Below, piece after piece: positions 24,229 through 32,745 of a stretch of 64,000 nt of DNA; the stretch's first letter is position 1; every line of letters begins with the position of its first letter. The stretch is from NCBI GenBank assembly GCA_031401675.1, contig JANNRR010000112.1, positions 25,776 through 89,775 of the forward strand, given 5' to 3'. The stretch is from JANNRR01 sp031401675 (lineage in GTDB: Bacteria; Pseudomonadota; Alphaproteobacteria; Rhodobacterales; Rhodobacteraceae). Under the pieces are notes generated by a model that worked only from the letters and a program-made list of their open reading frames with translations, made no database searches and had not been told where the DNA came from. The translations under genes and the position numbers were made by a program.

Positions 24229-26058
24229 ATGATCACGTTTGACCCAACTGCCCTGACAACTTCCTTGACTGCCGAAGCAGAGATGCTGCGGGCGTCCGGC
24301 TCGGCACCCGCCACGGTCGTGCAGATCGAACAGGGCAACCTTTCGGTCGGGGCGGCAGCCGGCGTTTCGGATCTGGCTAGCAACCGCCCCGCCGGAGCAA
24401 GCCAGACGTTCGAGATCGGCAGCCAGACCTAGATGATGACGGCGGTGGTCATCCTGCAACTGGTCGAACAGGGGCTGATCGACCTGGATGCCGCCGCCGC
24501 CGGTTATCTGCCCGCAGCCACCGTTGCCGGGATCGCCAATGCCGATACCGCAACGGTCCGGCAGCTGCTGAACATGACCTCGGGCATCGCAAACTATACC
24601 GAAGCGGTCGACGCCGGTGGCATCCCGCTGTTCATCAACGCTCTGCTCGCTCATCCCGACCAGGTGTTCGGCCCGGAACAGGCATTGGACATCGCCCGCA
24701 CCATGCCGCCGGTCGGCGCGGTTGGCGACGGCTTTTTCTACACCAATACCAACTATCTGCTGCTCGGTCAGATCATCGAGGCGCAAACCGGCAAGTCCTT
24801 TGTCGAAGCCCTGCAGGACGGGATCTTCACGCCGTCGGGCATGGACAGCACCGGGCGGCAACTGGCCACCGACGACCCGCGGCTGTCAAGCTATCTGGAT
24901 GACGGCACCGGCACTCTGGTTGATGTGACCCGCGCCCTTTGGGAAATGCGCGGCGAGGCCGGGATCGTCTCGACCGCTGCCGACATGATCACCTTTCTCA
25001 AGGCGCTGCTGGTCGACAAGACCCTGCTCGGGGCCGACGCACTGGCCGAAATGACCGATTTCATCGAAACCGACAGCGGCCCCGGCTTCGCCGCCTTTTT
25101 CGGGCTGGGTCTGGTCAAGGTCACGCTGGACGGCGGCCACACCTATGTCGGCTTTACCGGCGGCACGCTCGGCACCGGGTCCAGCACTTATCTGGACATG
25201 GATACCGGCACCATCGTGTCGGTTGGTGCCACCACCGATGCGCTGGATTCCGCAGCCGGCGGGCTGGCGCTGCTGCAGGCGCTGGAACAGGCGGCGGCAT
25301 GGCAACCGGTGGTCGATGACGGCGGCCCGGTTCATGTCGCCTCGGGGACTGCCGCCGACCTGCGCCTCGATGTCAGCGCCGACGGTCTGGCCATTGCGCT
25401 CGGCACCGCCAGCCTGACGCTGGAGCGAACGCTTGCCGCCACCACCACCGCCAGCCTGAGCTTTGCCGATGGCTCGCTGCTGCTGGTCGGCGACAATTCC
25501 GCGACCGGCGCAGGCGATCAGCAGGGCAACAGCCTGAACATCGCCCGCGATTTCGCCGGGGCGGTTGACCGCGACAACCAGCTGATCGGCCTTGGCGGCA
25601 ACGACCGGCTGACCGGCGGCACCGGCGATGACCGCTTGCTGGGCGGGGCCGGCCACGACCGGCTGCGCGGCATGGCAGGCGACGACCGGCTGATCGGCGG
25701 TGCCGGGCAGGACGTTCTGGCCGGCGGCACCGGTGCCGACCGCCTGCGCGGCGGTGCCGGGGCCGATACCTTTCAGTTCCGCACCGGCGACAGCACCGCA
25801 GCCGGGCAAGACGTGATAGTGGATTTCGAACATGGCACCGATATTTTCGACCTGGTTTCGCTGGCAATCGGCGGACCGAATAGCAGTTTTCACTGGATCG
25901 GGGCGCAAGCCTTCAGCGGAACCGCCGGCGAATTGCGCAGCGAAGCGACCGTGCAGGGCTCACTGGTGCAAACCGACGCCGACGGCAACGGCATTGCCGA
26001 CCTGCAGGTGCTGGTCCGCACCGTCCAAAGCCTCGACGCTGGTGATTTTCTGCTCTGA
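24229..26058 (+). pseudogene. Serine hydrolase (class C beta-lactamase family) with RTX repeats, interrupted by TAG at the catalytic lysine
   Basis: One continuous frame from the ATG at 24229 (GGAG ribosome site) to 26058, broken only by a TAG at 24430-24432. Upstream it reads FEIGSQT and directly downstream MMTAVVILQLVEQGLIDLD. Family members read GSxTK at this place, so the stop replaces the lysine of the SxxK motif (AAG to TAG, one base). Everything else looks intact: YTNTNYLLLG supplies the Tyr motif, GHTYVGFTGG the third motif, then a beta-sandwich, about six RTX nonapeptides and a type I secretion-like end (LDAGDFLL). Either a recent nonsense mutation, a sequencing error or readthrough. 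TAG serves as an ordinary stop elsewhere in this window. Confidence 0.75.
24433..26058 (+). CDS. Downstream open frame of the interrupted serine hydrolase (541 codons)
   Basis: This is what a gene caller would report if the amber codon is treated as an end. It opens with two ATG codons right after the stop but has no ribosome site, and it lacks the nucleophile serine, so any product made from here could not be an active hydrolase. It carries the Tyr motif (about residues 103-105), the RTX block (GGTGDDRLLG, GGAGHDRLRG, GGAGQDVLAG, about 395-450) and the secretion tail, and could in principle still be exported as a calcium-binding protein. Confidence 0.45.
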   Translation: MMTAVVILQLVEQGLIDLDAAAAGYLPAATVAGIANADTATVRQLLNMTSGIANYTEAVDAGGIPLFINALLAHPDQVFGPEQALDIARTMPPVGAVGDGFFYTNTNYLLLGQIIEAQTGKSFVEALQDGIFTPSGMDSTGRQLATDDPRLSSYLDDGTGTLVDVTRALWEMRGEAGIVSTAADMITFLKALLVDKTLLGADALAEMTDFIETDSGPGFAAFFGLGLVKVTLDGGHTYVGFTGGTLGTGSSTYLDMDTGTIVSVGATTDALDSAAGGLALLQALEQAAAWQPVVDDGGPVHVASGTAADLRLDVSADGLAIALGTASLTLERTLAATTTASLSFADGSLLLVGDNSATGAGDQQGNSLNIARDFAGAVDRDNQLIGLGGNDRLTGGTGDDRLLGGAGHDRLRGMAGDDRLIGGAGQDVLAGGTGADRLRGGAGADTFQFRTGDSTAAGQDVIVDFEHGTDIFDLVSLAIGGPNSSFHWIGAQAFSGTAGELRSEATVQGSLVQTDADGNGIADLQVLVRTVQSLDAGDFLL

Positions 26059-26214
26059 ATCCGCCACAACCCGCCGCCAAAGCCAGCAAGAACGCGCCGA
26101 TATCAGGGAAAGTTGTGCTTTCACCGCCTTGGCCTCCCGCCTATAAGAGCAGACGGCCCGCGACTCGGCAGAGACGCGGGCTCGTTATATTTGGCAGGAT
26201 GGGAAGTCGGCAGG

Positions 26215-27252
26215 ATGTTTGGTTTATCGGGTCTGTTCTCGTCGGATATGGCGATCGACCTTGGCACGGCGAACACGCTGGTTTACGTTAAGGGCCGCGG
26301 CATCATCCTGAACGAACCCTCGGTGGTGGCCTATCACGTCAAGGACGGCAAGAAACAGGTTCTGGCGGTGGGCGAGGATGCCAAGCTGATGCTTGGCCGC
26401 ACCCCCGGCTCCATCGAAGCCATCCGCCCGATGCGCGACGGTGTGATTGCCGATTTCGACGTCGCCGAGGAAATGATCAAGCATTTCATCCGCAAGGTCC
26501 ACCGGCGCACCACCTTTTCCAAGCCGAAAATCATCGTCTGCGTCCCCTACGGTGCCACCCCGGTGGAAAAACGCGCCATACGCCAATCGGTCCTGTCCGC
26601 GGGCGCAAGACGCGCTGGCCTGATTGCGGAACCCATCGCGGCGGCCATCGGTGCTGGCATGCCGATCACCGACCCCACCGGCAACATGGTGGTGGACATC
26701 GGCGGCGGCACCACCGAGGTTGCCGTGCTCAGCCTTGGCGACATCGTCTATGCCCGTTCGGTCCGCGTCGGCGGCGACCGCATGGACGAGGCGATCATCA
26801 GCTACCTGCGCCGCCAGCATAACCTCTTGATCGGCGAATCCACCGCCGAGCGCATCAAGACCTCGATCGGCACCGCCCGGATGCCCGATGACGGGCGCGG
26901 CGCCTCGATGATGATCCGGGGCCGCGATCTGTTGAACGGCGTCCCGAAAGAGACCGAGATCAATCAGGCCCAGGTCGCCGAAGCCCTGGCCGAACCGGTG
27001 CAGCAGATCTGCGAAGCGGTGATGACCGCCCTGGAAGCCACGCCGCCCGACCTTGCCGCCGACATCGTCGACCGGGGTGTGATGCTGACGGGGGGTGGCG
27101 CGCTGCTGGGCGAACTTGACCTCGCCTTGCGCGAACAAACCGGCCTGTCGATCTCGGTCGCCGACGAGCCCTTGAACTGCGTGGCGCTTGGCACCGGCAA
27201 GGCGCTGGAGTTTGAAAAGCAACTGCGTCATGTCATAGATTATGACAGCTGA
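26215..27252 (+). CDS. mreB: Rod shape-determining protein MreB
   Basis: Bacterial actin homologue of 345 residues that forms membrane filaments guiding lateral wall synthesis. The ATP-binding signatures are DLGTANTLVY (phosphate 1), VVDIGGGTTEVAVLS (phosphate 2) and the adenosine loop LTGGGALLGEL. The start at 26215 follows a purine-rich GGGAAG stretch and an N-terminal amphipathic MFGLSGLFSSD typical of the family. A 7-bp GCCCGCG hairpin lies in the leader (26156-26181). It heads the mreBCD-mrdA-rodA group and is separated from mreC by a structured 149-base gap. Confidence 0.97.
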   Translation: MFGLSGLFSSDMAIDLGTANTLVYVKGRGIILNEPSVVAYHVKDGKKQVLAVGEDAKLMLGRTPGSIEAIRPMRDGVIADFDVAEEMIKHFIRKVHRRTTFSKPKIIVCVPYGATPVEKRAIRQSVLSAGARRAGLIAEPIAAAIGAGMPITDPTGNMVVDIGGGTTEVAVLSLGDIVYARSVRVGGDRMDEAIISYLRRQHNLLIGESTAERIKTSIGTARMPDDGRGASMMIRGRDLLNGVPKETEINQAQVAEALAEPVQQICEAVMTALEATPPDLAADIVDRGVMLTGGGALLGELDLALREQTGLSISVADEPLNCVALGTGKALEFEKQLRHVIDYDS

Positions 27253-27298
27253 CGCGTGTCAGACAAAAGTGGGTACCGGTCTTGTCGCCTGACACGCG
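27253..27298. repeat. Inverted repeat in the mreB-mreC gap
   Basis: CGCGTGTCAG (27253-27262) pairs perfectly with CTGACACGCG (27289-27298). Inside it ACAA pairs with TTGT, and the loop carries a GGTACC palindrome. It begins right after the mreB stop codon and could reduce read-through into mreC or protect the mreB mRNA end. There is no T tract, so it is not a standard intrinsic terminator. Confidence 0.65.
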
Positions 27299-27401
27299 CG
27301 ATACCTTTAGGTTGGAACCTGTCCGGCGTTTCTGTGTTGGCCCGACAGGCGCCGGAGTCGCCACAGCGGTAACCGGGCCCTTTGCCTGAAACGGGGCAAG
27401 C

Positions 27402-28322
27402 ATGGCAAAAGACCGATACGGGCAAGAGGATTATGGCACCCCGATCCGGCGCATCCTGATCGGGCTTCTGGTCTTTGTGCTGCTGGCCACGTTCCTGCTC
27501 TGGCGGATCGACAGTCCGCGCGTCGAACGCTTTCGCGCCGCTCTGGTTGACCGGCTGGTGCCAAGCTTCGACTGGGCGCTGGTGCCGGTGACCCGCTTCA
27601 CCGACATGGTCAACAACTTTCAGTCCTACGTCCGGCTGTACGAACAGAACCAGGACCTGCGGCTGGAGTTGCAGCAGATGAAGGCCTGGAAAGAGGCGGC
27701 GCTGCAACTGGAACAGAAAAACGCCAAGCTCCTCGACCTCAATCAGGTGCGGCTCGACCCGATGCTGACGCATGTCACCGGCGTGGTGCTGGCCGACAGC
27801 GGCTCGCCCTTTCGCCAGTCGGTGCTCCTGAACGTCGGGGCGCGCGACGGCATCCGGGACGGCTGGGCGACGATGGACGGGCTGGGGCTGGTCGGGCGCA
27901 TCTCGGGCGTTGGCCGCTCGACTTCGCGCGTGCTGCTTCTGACCGATTCCGCCAGCCGGATTCCGGTCACCATTCAGCCGTCGGGGCAGAAGGCCCTGCT
28001 GGCCGGCGACAATTTCGCCGCCCCGCCGCTCGATTTTCTGGAAAACGCCGATCTGGTCCGCCCCGGCGACAGCGTGATCACCTCGGGCGACGGCGGCCTG
28101 TTTCCGGCCGGCCTCCTGGTCGGTCAGGTGGCGCAGGGCCCCGACCGGCGGATGCGGGTGCGGCTGGCCGCCGACTATGAACGGCTGGAGTTCCTGCGGG
28201 TGCTGCGCAGTCAGCCGATCGAAACGATCGAGGACCCCGGCGGCCTGCTTGAACGCGCCGTGCCGCCGGATGACGTCGCCCCCCCCGACCTGCCGGCAGC
28301 GGGGGCAAGCAACGGTGGCTGA
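27402..28322 (+). CDS. mreC: Rod shape-determining protein MreC
   Basis: A 306-residue bitopic membrane protein: a cytoplasmic tail, one membrane helix (RILIGLLVFVLLATFLLW), a coiled coil around residues 70-110 (LYEQNQDLRLELQQMKAWKE) and the periplasmic two-barrel domain with DSGSPFRQSVLLNVGARDGI and GDSVITSGDGGLFPAGL. It links MreB filaments to PBP2/RodA. The last eight bases overlap the start of mreD. Confidence 0.95.
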   Translation: MAKDRYGQEDYGTPIRRILIGLLVFVLLATFLLWRIDSPRVERFRAALVDRLVPSFDWALVPVTRFTDMVNNFQSYVRLYEQNQDLRLELQQMKAWKEAALQLEQKNAKLLDLNQVRLDPMLTHVTGVVLADSGSPFRQSVLLNVGARDGIRDGWATMDGLGLVGRISGVGRSTSRVLLLTDSASRIPVTIQPSGQKALLAGDNFAAPPLDFLENADLVRPGDSVITSGDGGLFPAGLLVGQVAQGPDRRMRVRLAADYERLEFLRVLRSQPIETIEDPGGLLERAVPPDDVAPPDLPAAGASNGG

Positions 28323-28854
28323 GGGCATCCTGACCGGCACCTGGGCGTTTCGCGGCCTGTTCCTCGGCATCGCGGCGGCCTCGCTGTTCGTGCGGCTGTT
28401 ACCGCTGTCGACGCTGCCGTCGGGCTGGCCGGGGCCGGACCTGCTGGTCGGCCTGACCTTTGCCTGGGTGCTGCGGCGGCCCGACTATGTGCCGGCCCTG
28501 CTGATCGCCCTGATCTTCGTGATCGAGGACATGCTGACCCTGCGCCCGCCCGGCCTCTGGGCGGCGCTGGTCCTGCTCGGCGCCGAATTCCTGCGCGGCC
28601 GCGAGCCCCTGACGCGGGAACTGCCGTTTCCGCTGGAATGGGCGATGGTGGCCGGGGTGATCCTGCTGATGATGGTGGCAAACCGGCTGGCGCTTGCGGT
28701 GTCGGTTACGCCGCAACCGGCGTTCGGCTTTGCTTTCCTGCAGATCGTGCTGACCATCCTCGCCTATCCCGTAATCGTGGTTTTCTCGCGCCTGGCTTTT
28801 GGGGTACGAAAGTCGGCAACCGGCGAGGTTGACGCCCGGGGTCGCAAGTTGTGA
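28315..28854 (+). CDS. mreD: Rod shape-determining protein MreD
   Basis: A 179-residue polytopic membrane protein with five or six hydrophobic helices and the expected place between mreC and mrdA. The GTG at 28315 overlaps mreC by eight bases, giving coupled translation. The sequence contains the FVIEDMLTLRPPGLWA region seen in alphaproteobacterial MreD. It ends in a TGA embedded in a 14-bp tandem duplication that also contains the mrdA start. Confidence 0.88.
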   Translation: MAEGILTGTWAFRGLFLGIAAASLFVRLLPLSTLPSGWPGPDLLVGLTFAWVLRRPDYVPALLIALIFVIEDMLTLRPPGLWAALVLLGAEFLRGREPLTRELPFPLEWAMVAGVILLMMVANRLALAVSVTPQPAFGFAFLQIVLTILAYPVIVVFSRLAFGVRKSATGEVDARGRKL

Positions 28855-28877
28855 GACGCACGCTGTGAGACGCACCG
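28850..28877 (+). repeat. 14-bp tandem duplication at the mreD-mrdA junction
   Basis: GTGAGACGCAC occurs at 28851-28861 and again at 28865-28875, one 14-bp period apart. The first copy contains a GTG overlapping the mreD TGA stop (GTGA); the second supplies the GTG now in frame with mrdA. Because 14 is not a multiple of three, only the second copy can serve as start. Confidence 0.8.
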
Positions 28878-30808
28878 CCAGGGATACCGAGGAAAGCAGC
28901 CGCCGGATCAGCCGCCGCGGCCTGATGCTGGGCGGCTCGATGGTGGCGTTCATGGCAGTGCTGGGCCTGCGCATGCGCTACATGCAGGTGGAACAGGCCG
29001 ACAAGTTCCGCTTTCTGGCCGAGGAAAACCGGGTGAACCTGCGGCTGATCCCGCCGGAACGCGGTTTGATCAAGGACCGCAACGGCATCACCATCGCCGC
29101 CAACGAACAGAATTATCGCGTGGTCATCGTGCGCGAGGATGCGGGCGACGTCGAACTCGCACTGTCGCGCCTGTCGCGCGTCATCGCCCTGCCCGACACC
29201 GATCTGGACAAGGTGCGCCGCGAGATCGAGCGCCGCAGCCCGTTCGTGCCGATCATCATCGCGGACCGGCTGTCGTGGGATGATCTGTCGGCCGTTGCCC
29301 TGAACGCCCCCGCCCTGCCCGGCATCACGCCAGAGGTCGGGCTGTCGCGGCGCTATCCGTTCGCCGCCGATTTCGCGCATGTGCTGGGCTATGTCGGTCC
29401 GGTCAGCGACTATGACCTGGCCAAGCTTGACGACCCCGACCCGCTCTTGCAGATCCCCAAGTTCCAGATCGGCAAGGTCGGGGTCGAAACCAAGCTGGAA
29501 ACCCCGCTGCGCGGTGCCGCCGGGTCCAAGCGGATCGAGGTGAACTCGGTCGGCCGGGTGATGCGCGAACTGGACCGGATCGAAAGCCGGACCGGTGCCG
29601 ATGTCACCCTGACCCTCGATGCCCGGTTGCAATCCTACGTGCAGGCCCGGCTTGGCGAAGAAAGCGCCGCCGCCGTGGTGATGGATGTCGAAACCGGCGA
29701 CATCCTGTCGATCAATTCGGCCCCGTCGTTCGACCCCAACCTGTTCGTGCGCGGCATTTCCGTTGCCGACTATGCGGCGCTGACCGAAAACGACCGCCGC
29801 CCGCTGGCCGACAAATCGGTTCAGGGCACCTATCCCCCCGGCTCGACCTTCAAGATGGTAGTGGCGCTTGCGGCGCTGGAAGCGGGCGAACTGACCGCCA
29901 ACACCTCGGTCAGCTGCCGTGGCTACATCGAGCTGTCCGGCCGCCGCGCCCACTGCTGGAAACGCGCCGGTCACGGCAAGGTCGATCTGCAGACCAGCCT
30001 GAAACAGTCCTGCGACGTGTTCTATTACGAAATGGCCCAGCGTGTCGGCATCGAACGCATCACCGAAATGGCCCGCCGCCTCGGCTTCGGCACCCGCCAC
30101 GATCTGCCGATGTCGGCGGTGGCCGAAGGCCTGACCCCGACCAAGCAGTGGAAGCTGGACAAGCAGAAGGCCGACTGGGTGATCGGCGACACGCTGAACG
30201 CCGGCATCGGTCAGGGCTACGTGCTGGCCTCGCCGCTGCAACTGGCGGTGATGGTGTCGCGCATCGCTACCGGCCGGGCCATCGAGCCCCGGCTGGTCAA
30301 GGCCATCGACGGCACCGAACAGCCGATCAGCGGCGGCGAAAGCCTTGGCCTGAACCCCGATCACCTGGCCCAGGTCCGCAGCGGCATGACCGCCGTGGTC
30401 AACGACGAACGCGGCACCGCTTACGGTTCGCGCGTGATCGAGGAAACCGTGCGCATGGCCGGCAAGACCGGTACCAGTCAGGTCCGCAACATCACCGCCG
30501 CCGAACGGGCGCAGGGCGTGACCAGCAACGACGACCTGCCGTGGAACCGTCGCGACCATGCACTGTTCGTGGCCTTTGCCCCGGCCGAAAAGCCCCGCCT
30601 TGCCGTCGCGCTGATCGTCGAGCATGGCGGCGGCGGTTCGGCAGCCGCCGCCCCAATCGCCCGCGATATCCTGCTGCAGGCGCTCTACAACGGCTTTCCG
30701 CCGCTCAGCGTCTATCCGCAAAGCCAGCGCCAGCGCATCGAGAACGAGCGCAAGGCGCTGAAGATCACCACCCCCGATCAGCCCCCGCCCATCCCGACCC
30801 GCGCCTGA
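28865..30808 (+). CDS. mrdA: Penicillin-binding protein 2 (elongation transpeptidase)
   Basis: Class B PBP of 647 residues that crosslinks lateral peptidoglycan with RodA. An N-terminal membrane anchor (GLMLGGSMVAFMAVLG) is followed by the pedestal domain (LIPPERGLIKDRNG) and the transpeptidase domain. Active-site motifs are SxxK in PPGSTFKMVV, SxN as SCD in KQSCDVFYYE, and KTG in AGKTGTSQV. The GTG at 28865 is inferred from the twin-arginine-like basic N-terminus and position after mreD; no clear ribosome site exists, so coupling to mreD translation is likely. SCD instead of SxN is common in PBP2. Confidence 0.95.
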   Translation: MRRTARDTEESSRRISRRGLMLGGSMVAFMAVLGLRMRYMQVEQADKFRFLAEENRVNLRLIPPERGLIKDRNGITIAANEQNYRVVIVREDAGDVELALSRLSRVIALPDTDLDKVRREIERRSPFVPIIIADRLSWDDLSAVALNAPALPGITPEVGLSRRYPFAADFAHVLGYVGPVSDYDLAKLDDPDPLLQIPKFQIGKVGVETKLETPLRGAAGSKRIEVNSVGRVMRELDRIESRTGADVTLTLDARLQSYVQARLGEESAAAVVMDVETGDILSINSAPSFDPNLFVRGISVADYAALTENDRRPLADKSVQGTYPPGSTFKMVVALAALEAGELTANTSVSCRGYIELSGRRAHCWKRAGHGKVDLQTSLKQSCDVFYYEMAQRVGIERITEMARRLGFGTRHDLPMSAVAEGLTPTKQWKLDKQKADWVIGDTLNAGIGQGYVLASPLQLAVMVSRIATGRAIEPRLVKAIDGTEQPISGGESLGLNPDHLAQVRSGMTAVVNDERGTAYGSRVIEETVRMAGKTGTSQVRNITAAERAQGVTSNDDLPWNRRDHALFVAFAPAEKPRLAVALIVEHGGGGSAAAAPIARDILLQALYNGFPPLSVYPQSQRQRIENERKALKITTPDQPPPIPTRA

Positions 30809-30811
30809 ATG

Positions 30812-30839
30812 ACCGCCACAGGGACACCGCCACAGGGAC
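30812..30839 (+). repeat. 14-bp tandem duplication at the mrdA-rodA junction
   Basis: accgccacagggac occurs twice head to tail (30812-30825 and 30826-30839), filling most of the 37-base gap between the mrdA stop and the rodA ATG. AGGGAC in the second copy is the nearest ribosome-site-like sequence to rodA. Confidence 0.8.
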
Positions 30840-30845
30840 CCGCGC

Positions 30846-31985
30846 ATGAGTTACCTTGAATACAACGTCAAGACCGTCCCGACCGGCCTGCGCAAGCTCC
30901 TGTTCATGAACTGGCCGCTGGTGGTGGTGGTCTGCGCCGTTGCCGCCGCCGGTTTCCTGATGCTGTATTCGGTGGCGGGCGGCACCCTGAACACCTGGGC
31001 CGAACCGCAGATGAAGCGCTTTGCCCTCGGCCTCGTCCTGATGTTCGCCATCGCCTTTGTGCCGATCTGGTTCTGGCGCAACATGTCGGGCCTTGCCTAC
31101 CTCGTCAGCCTGCTGCTGTTGCTGCTGGTCGAGTTCTTCGGCTCGGTCGGCATGGGCGCGCAGCGCTGGATCGACCTCGGTTTCGTGCGCCTGCAACCCT
31201 CGGAACTGATGAAGGTGGCGCTGGTGATGCTGATCGCCGCCTATTACGACTGGCTGGACATCAAGAAGGTGTCACGCCCGCTTTATGTTCTGATCCCGGT
31301 GCTGCTGATCCTGGTGCCGTCGGCGCTGGTGCTGATCCAGCCCAACCTCGGCACCACCCTGCTGCTGGTCGCCTCGGGGGCCGCGGTGATGTTCGCCGCC
31401 GGGGTGTCGCTGTGGTATTTCGCCGGGGTGCTGGTGCTGACCGGCGCCGCCCTGTTCGGCGTGTTTGCCAGCCGTGGCACGCCCTGGCAGTTCCTGCACG
31501 ACTATCAGTACCGCCGCATCGACACCTTTCTCGACCCCGCTTCCGATCCCCTGGGCGCGGGCTACAACATCAATCAGGCCCAGATCGCCTTGGGGTCCGG
31601 CGGCTGGACCGGGCGCGGCTTCATGCAGGGCACGCAAAGCCGGCTGAACTTCCTGCCGGAAAAGCACACCGACTTCATCTTCACCACCCTGGCCGAAGAG
31701 TTCGGCTTTGTCGGCGCCTTCTCGCTCCTCGTCCTCTACGGCCTGATCATCTTCTTCTGCATCACCTCCGCCCTGCAGAACCGCGACCGCTTCTCGGCGC
31801 TGCTGTCGATCGGCGTCGGCGCGACGTTCTTCTTCTACCTCGCCGTCAACCTGTCGATGGTCATGGGTCTCGCCCCGGTGGTCGGCGTACCGCTGCCGCT
31901 GCTCAGCTACGGCGGATCGGCGATGCTGGTGATCATGGTGGCGTTCGGGTTGACACAAAGCGCGCATGTGCACAGGCCGAGGTAG
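30846..31985 (+). CDS. rodA: Rod-shape SEDS glycosyltransferase RodA
   Basis: Peptidoglycan polymerase of the SEDS family, 379 residues with about ten membrane spans. Diagnostic segments are GAQRWIDLGFVRLQPSELMKV, LIQPNLGTTLLL, the large periplasmic loop with FLPEKHTDFIFTTLAEEFGF, and VGVPLPLLSYGGSAML near the end. It works with PBP2 encoded just upstream. This is the last gene of the rod-shape operon and is followed by a 760-base repeat-rich region. Confidence 0.96.
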   Translation: MSYLEYNVKTVPTGLRKLLFMNWPLVVVVCAVAAAGFLMLYSVAGGTLNTWAEPQMKRFALGLVLMFAIAFVPIWFWRNMSGLAYLVSLLLLLLVEFFGSVGMGAQRWIDLGFVRLQPSELMKVALVMLIAAYYDWLDIKKVSRPLYVLIPVLLILVPSALVLIQPNLGTTLLLVASGAAVMFAAGVSLWYFAGVLVLTGAALFGVFASRGTPWQFLHDYQYRRIDTFLDPASDPLGAGYNINQAQIALGSGGWTGRGFMQGTQSRLNFLPEKHTDFIFTTLAEEFGFVGAFSLLVLYGLIIFFCITSALQNRDRFSALLSIGVGATFFFYLAVNLSMVMGLAPVVGVPLPLLSYGGSAMLVIMVAFGLTQSAHVHRPR

Positions 31986-32158
31986 CAACTCCCCGGGCGT
32001 ATTTGATCCTGCCAGGGGGCGGCGCCCGAACCGGGGGGTGGAAGCGAAGCGCCCGCCCCGTGGGGGCGGTTCGGGCGCTGCCCGGCGGACCAACGGGCGA
32101 ACCATCAGATATGCGCGATGCGGGGAATGGCAGCTTGGAACCTGAAACGGTCTATCAC

Positions 32159-32340
32159 AAAAAGCCCCTCGCCCGGAATCAAGGCGCGGCACGCGCCGCC
32201 GGACAGCGCCCGACCGCCCCCTCGGGCGGGCGCTTCTGCACCGTCACGGCCCAGAACCACTACGGGGGAGGCTCAACCATTAAGCGCCTAGAACTGGCAT
32301 CTCAGCGCCCACCCGGCGGTCGGGCGCTGCCCTCGTTCCG
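32159..32340. repeat. Direct repeat copy 1 (about 180 bp)
   Basis: Shares with copy 2 a core including gcccggaatcaaggcgcggc, the GC palindrome region, ggctcaacca, aagcgcctagaa and the end cgctgccctcgttccg, all at a constant 226-bp offset, so no net indels have accumulated. No terminal inverted repeats or coding capacity were found. Confidence 0.75.
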
Positions 32341-32384
32341 GTAACGCAGCTCATGACCGCTCTGAGCCCAAGGCGGTCATTCCA

Positions 32385-32566
32385 GAAAGACCCTTCGCCC
32401 GGAATCAAGGCGCGGCACGCGCCGCCGGGCGGCGCCCGACCGCCCCCTCGGGCGGGCGCTTCTGTGACGCCACGAGCTAGAACATCTACAGGAGGGGCTC
32501 AACCATAAAGCGCCTAGAATAAGCATTGCTGCGCCCACCCGGCGGTCAGGCGCTGCCCTCGTTCCG
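32385..32566. repeat. Direct repeat copy 2 (about 180 bp)
   Basis: Second copy of the block at 32159-32340. The most diverged part is the middle (after gcgggcgcttctg), while both ends are nearly identical. A third partial copy in inverse orientation (gaagcgcccgccc ... gggcgct) lies at about 32045-32080. Confidence 0.75.
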
Positions 32567-32745
32567 ATCACACGGCTCGATGACGGGTTTGTCCGCATAG
32601 CGGACGCTGAAACGATCAGGCCTGTCGGGTCACGCACCTCAAATCTCCATGGCCTGCACCACGACTCTACAGGCGGGCCAGTCGGGCGCAGAGACCTCGA
32701 CTTGCAGATGCCGGCACCGGCCCTTCACCCGGCTCACCCAATCGC

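Larger units (their letters stand above)
31986..32745. other. Non-coding, repeat-rich region after rodA
   Basis: No credible gene in 760 bases. It holds a GC-rich hairpin region soon after rodA (about 32010-32080), two imperfect copies of a block of about 180 bp exactly 226 bp apart, and a shorter inverted copy of part of that block near 32045-32080. Open frames reading MPRLDSGRG on the minus strand arise only because the repeat itself is open. Confidence 0.6.

Noticed and set aside
24229..26058. Pyrrolysine or selenocysteine-type recoding at the in-frame TAG
   Set aside because: Considered because the codon replaces a lysine, but TAG is used as a normal stop in this window and no supporting tRNA or synthetase gene is visible; kept only as a remote option.
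31272..32192. 306-codon minus-strand frame overlapping rodA and the repeats
   Set aside because: Antisense to rodA, begins inside the repeat block, and a similar start (PRLDSGR) recurs in the second copy merely because the repeat is open in that frame.
32120..32570. Possible insertion sequence or transposon in the repeats after rodA
   Set aside because: No transposase, no terminal inverted repeats and no target-site duplication could be found.
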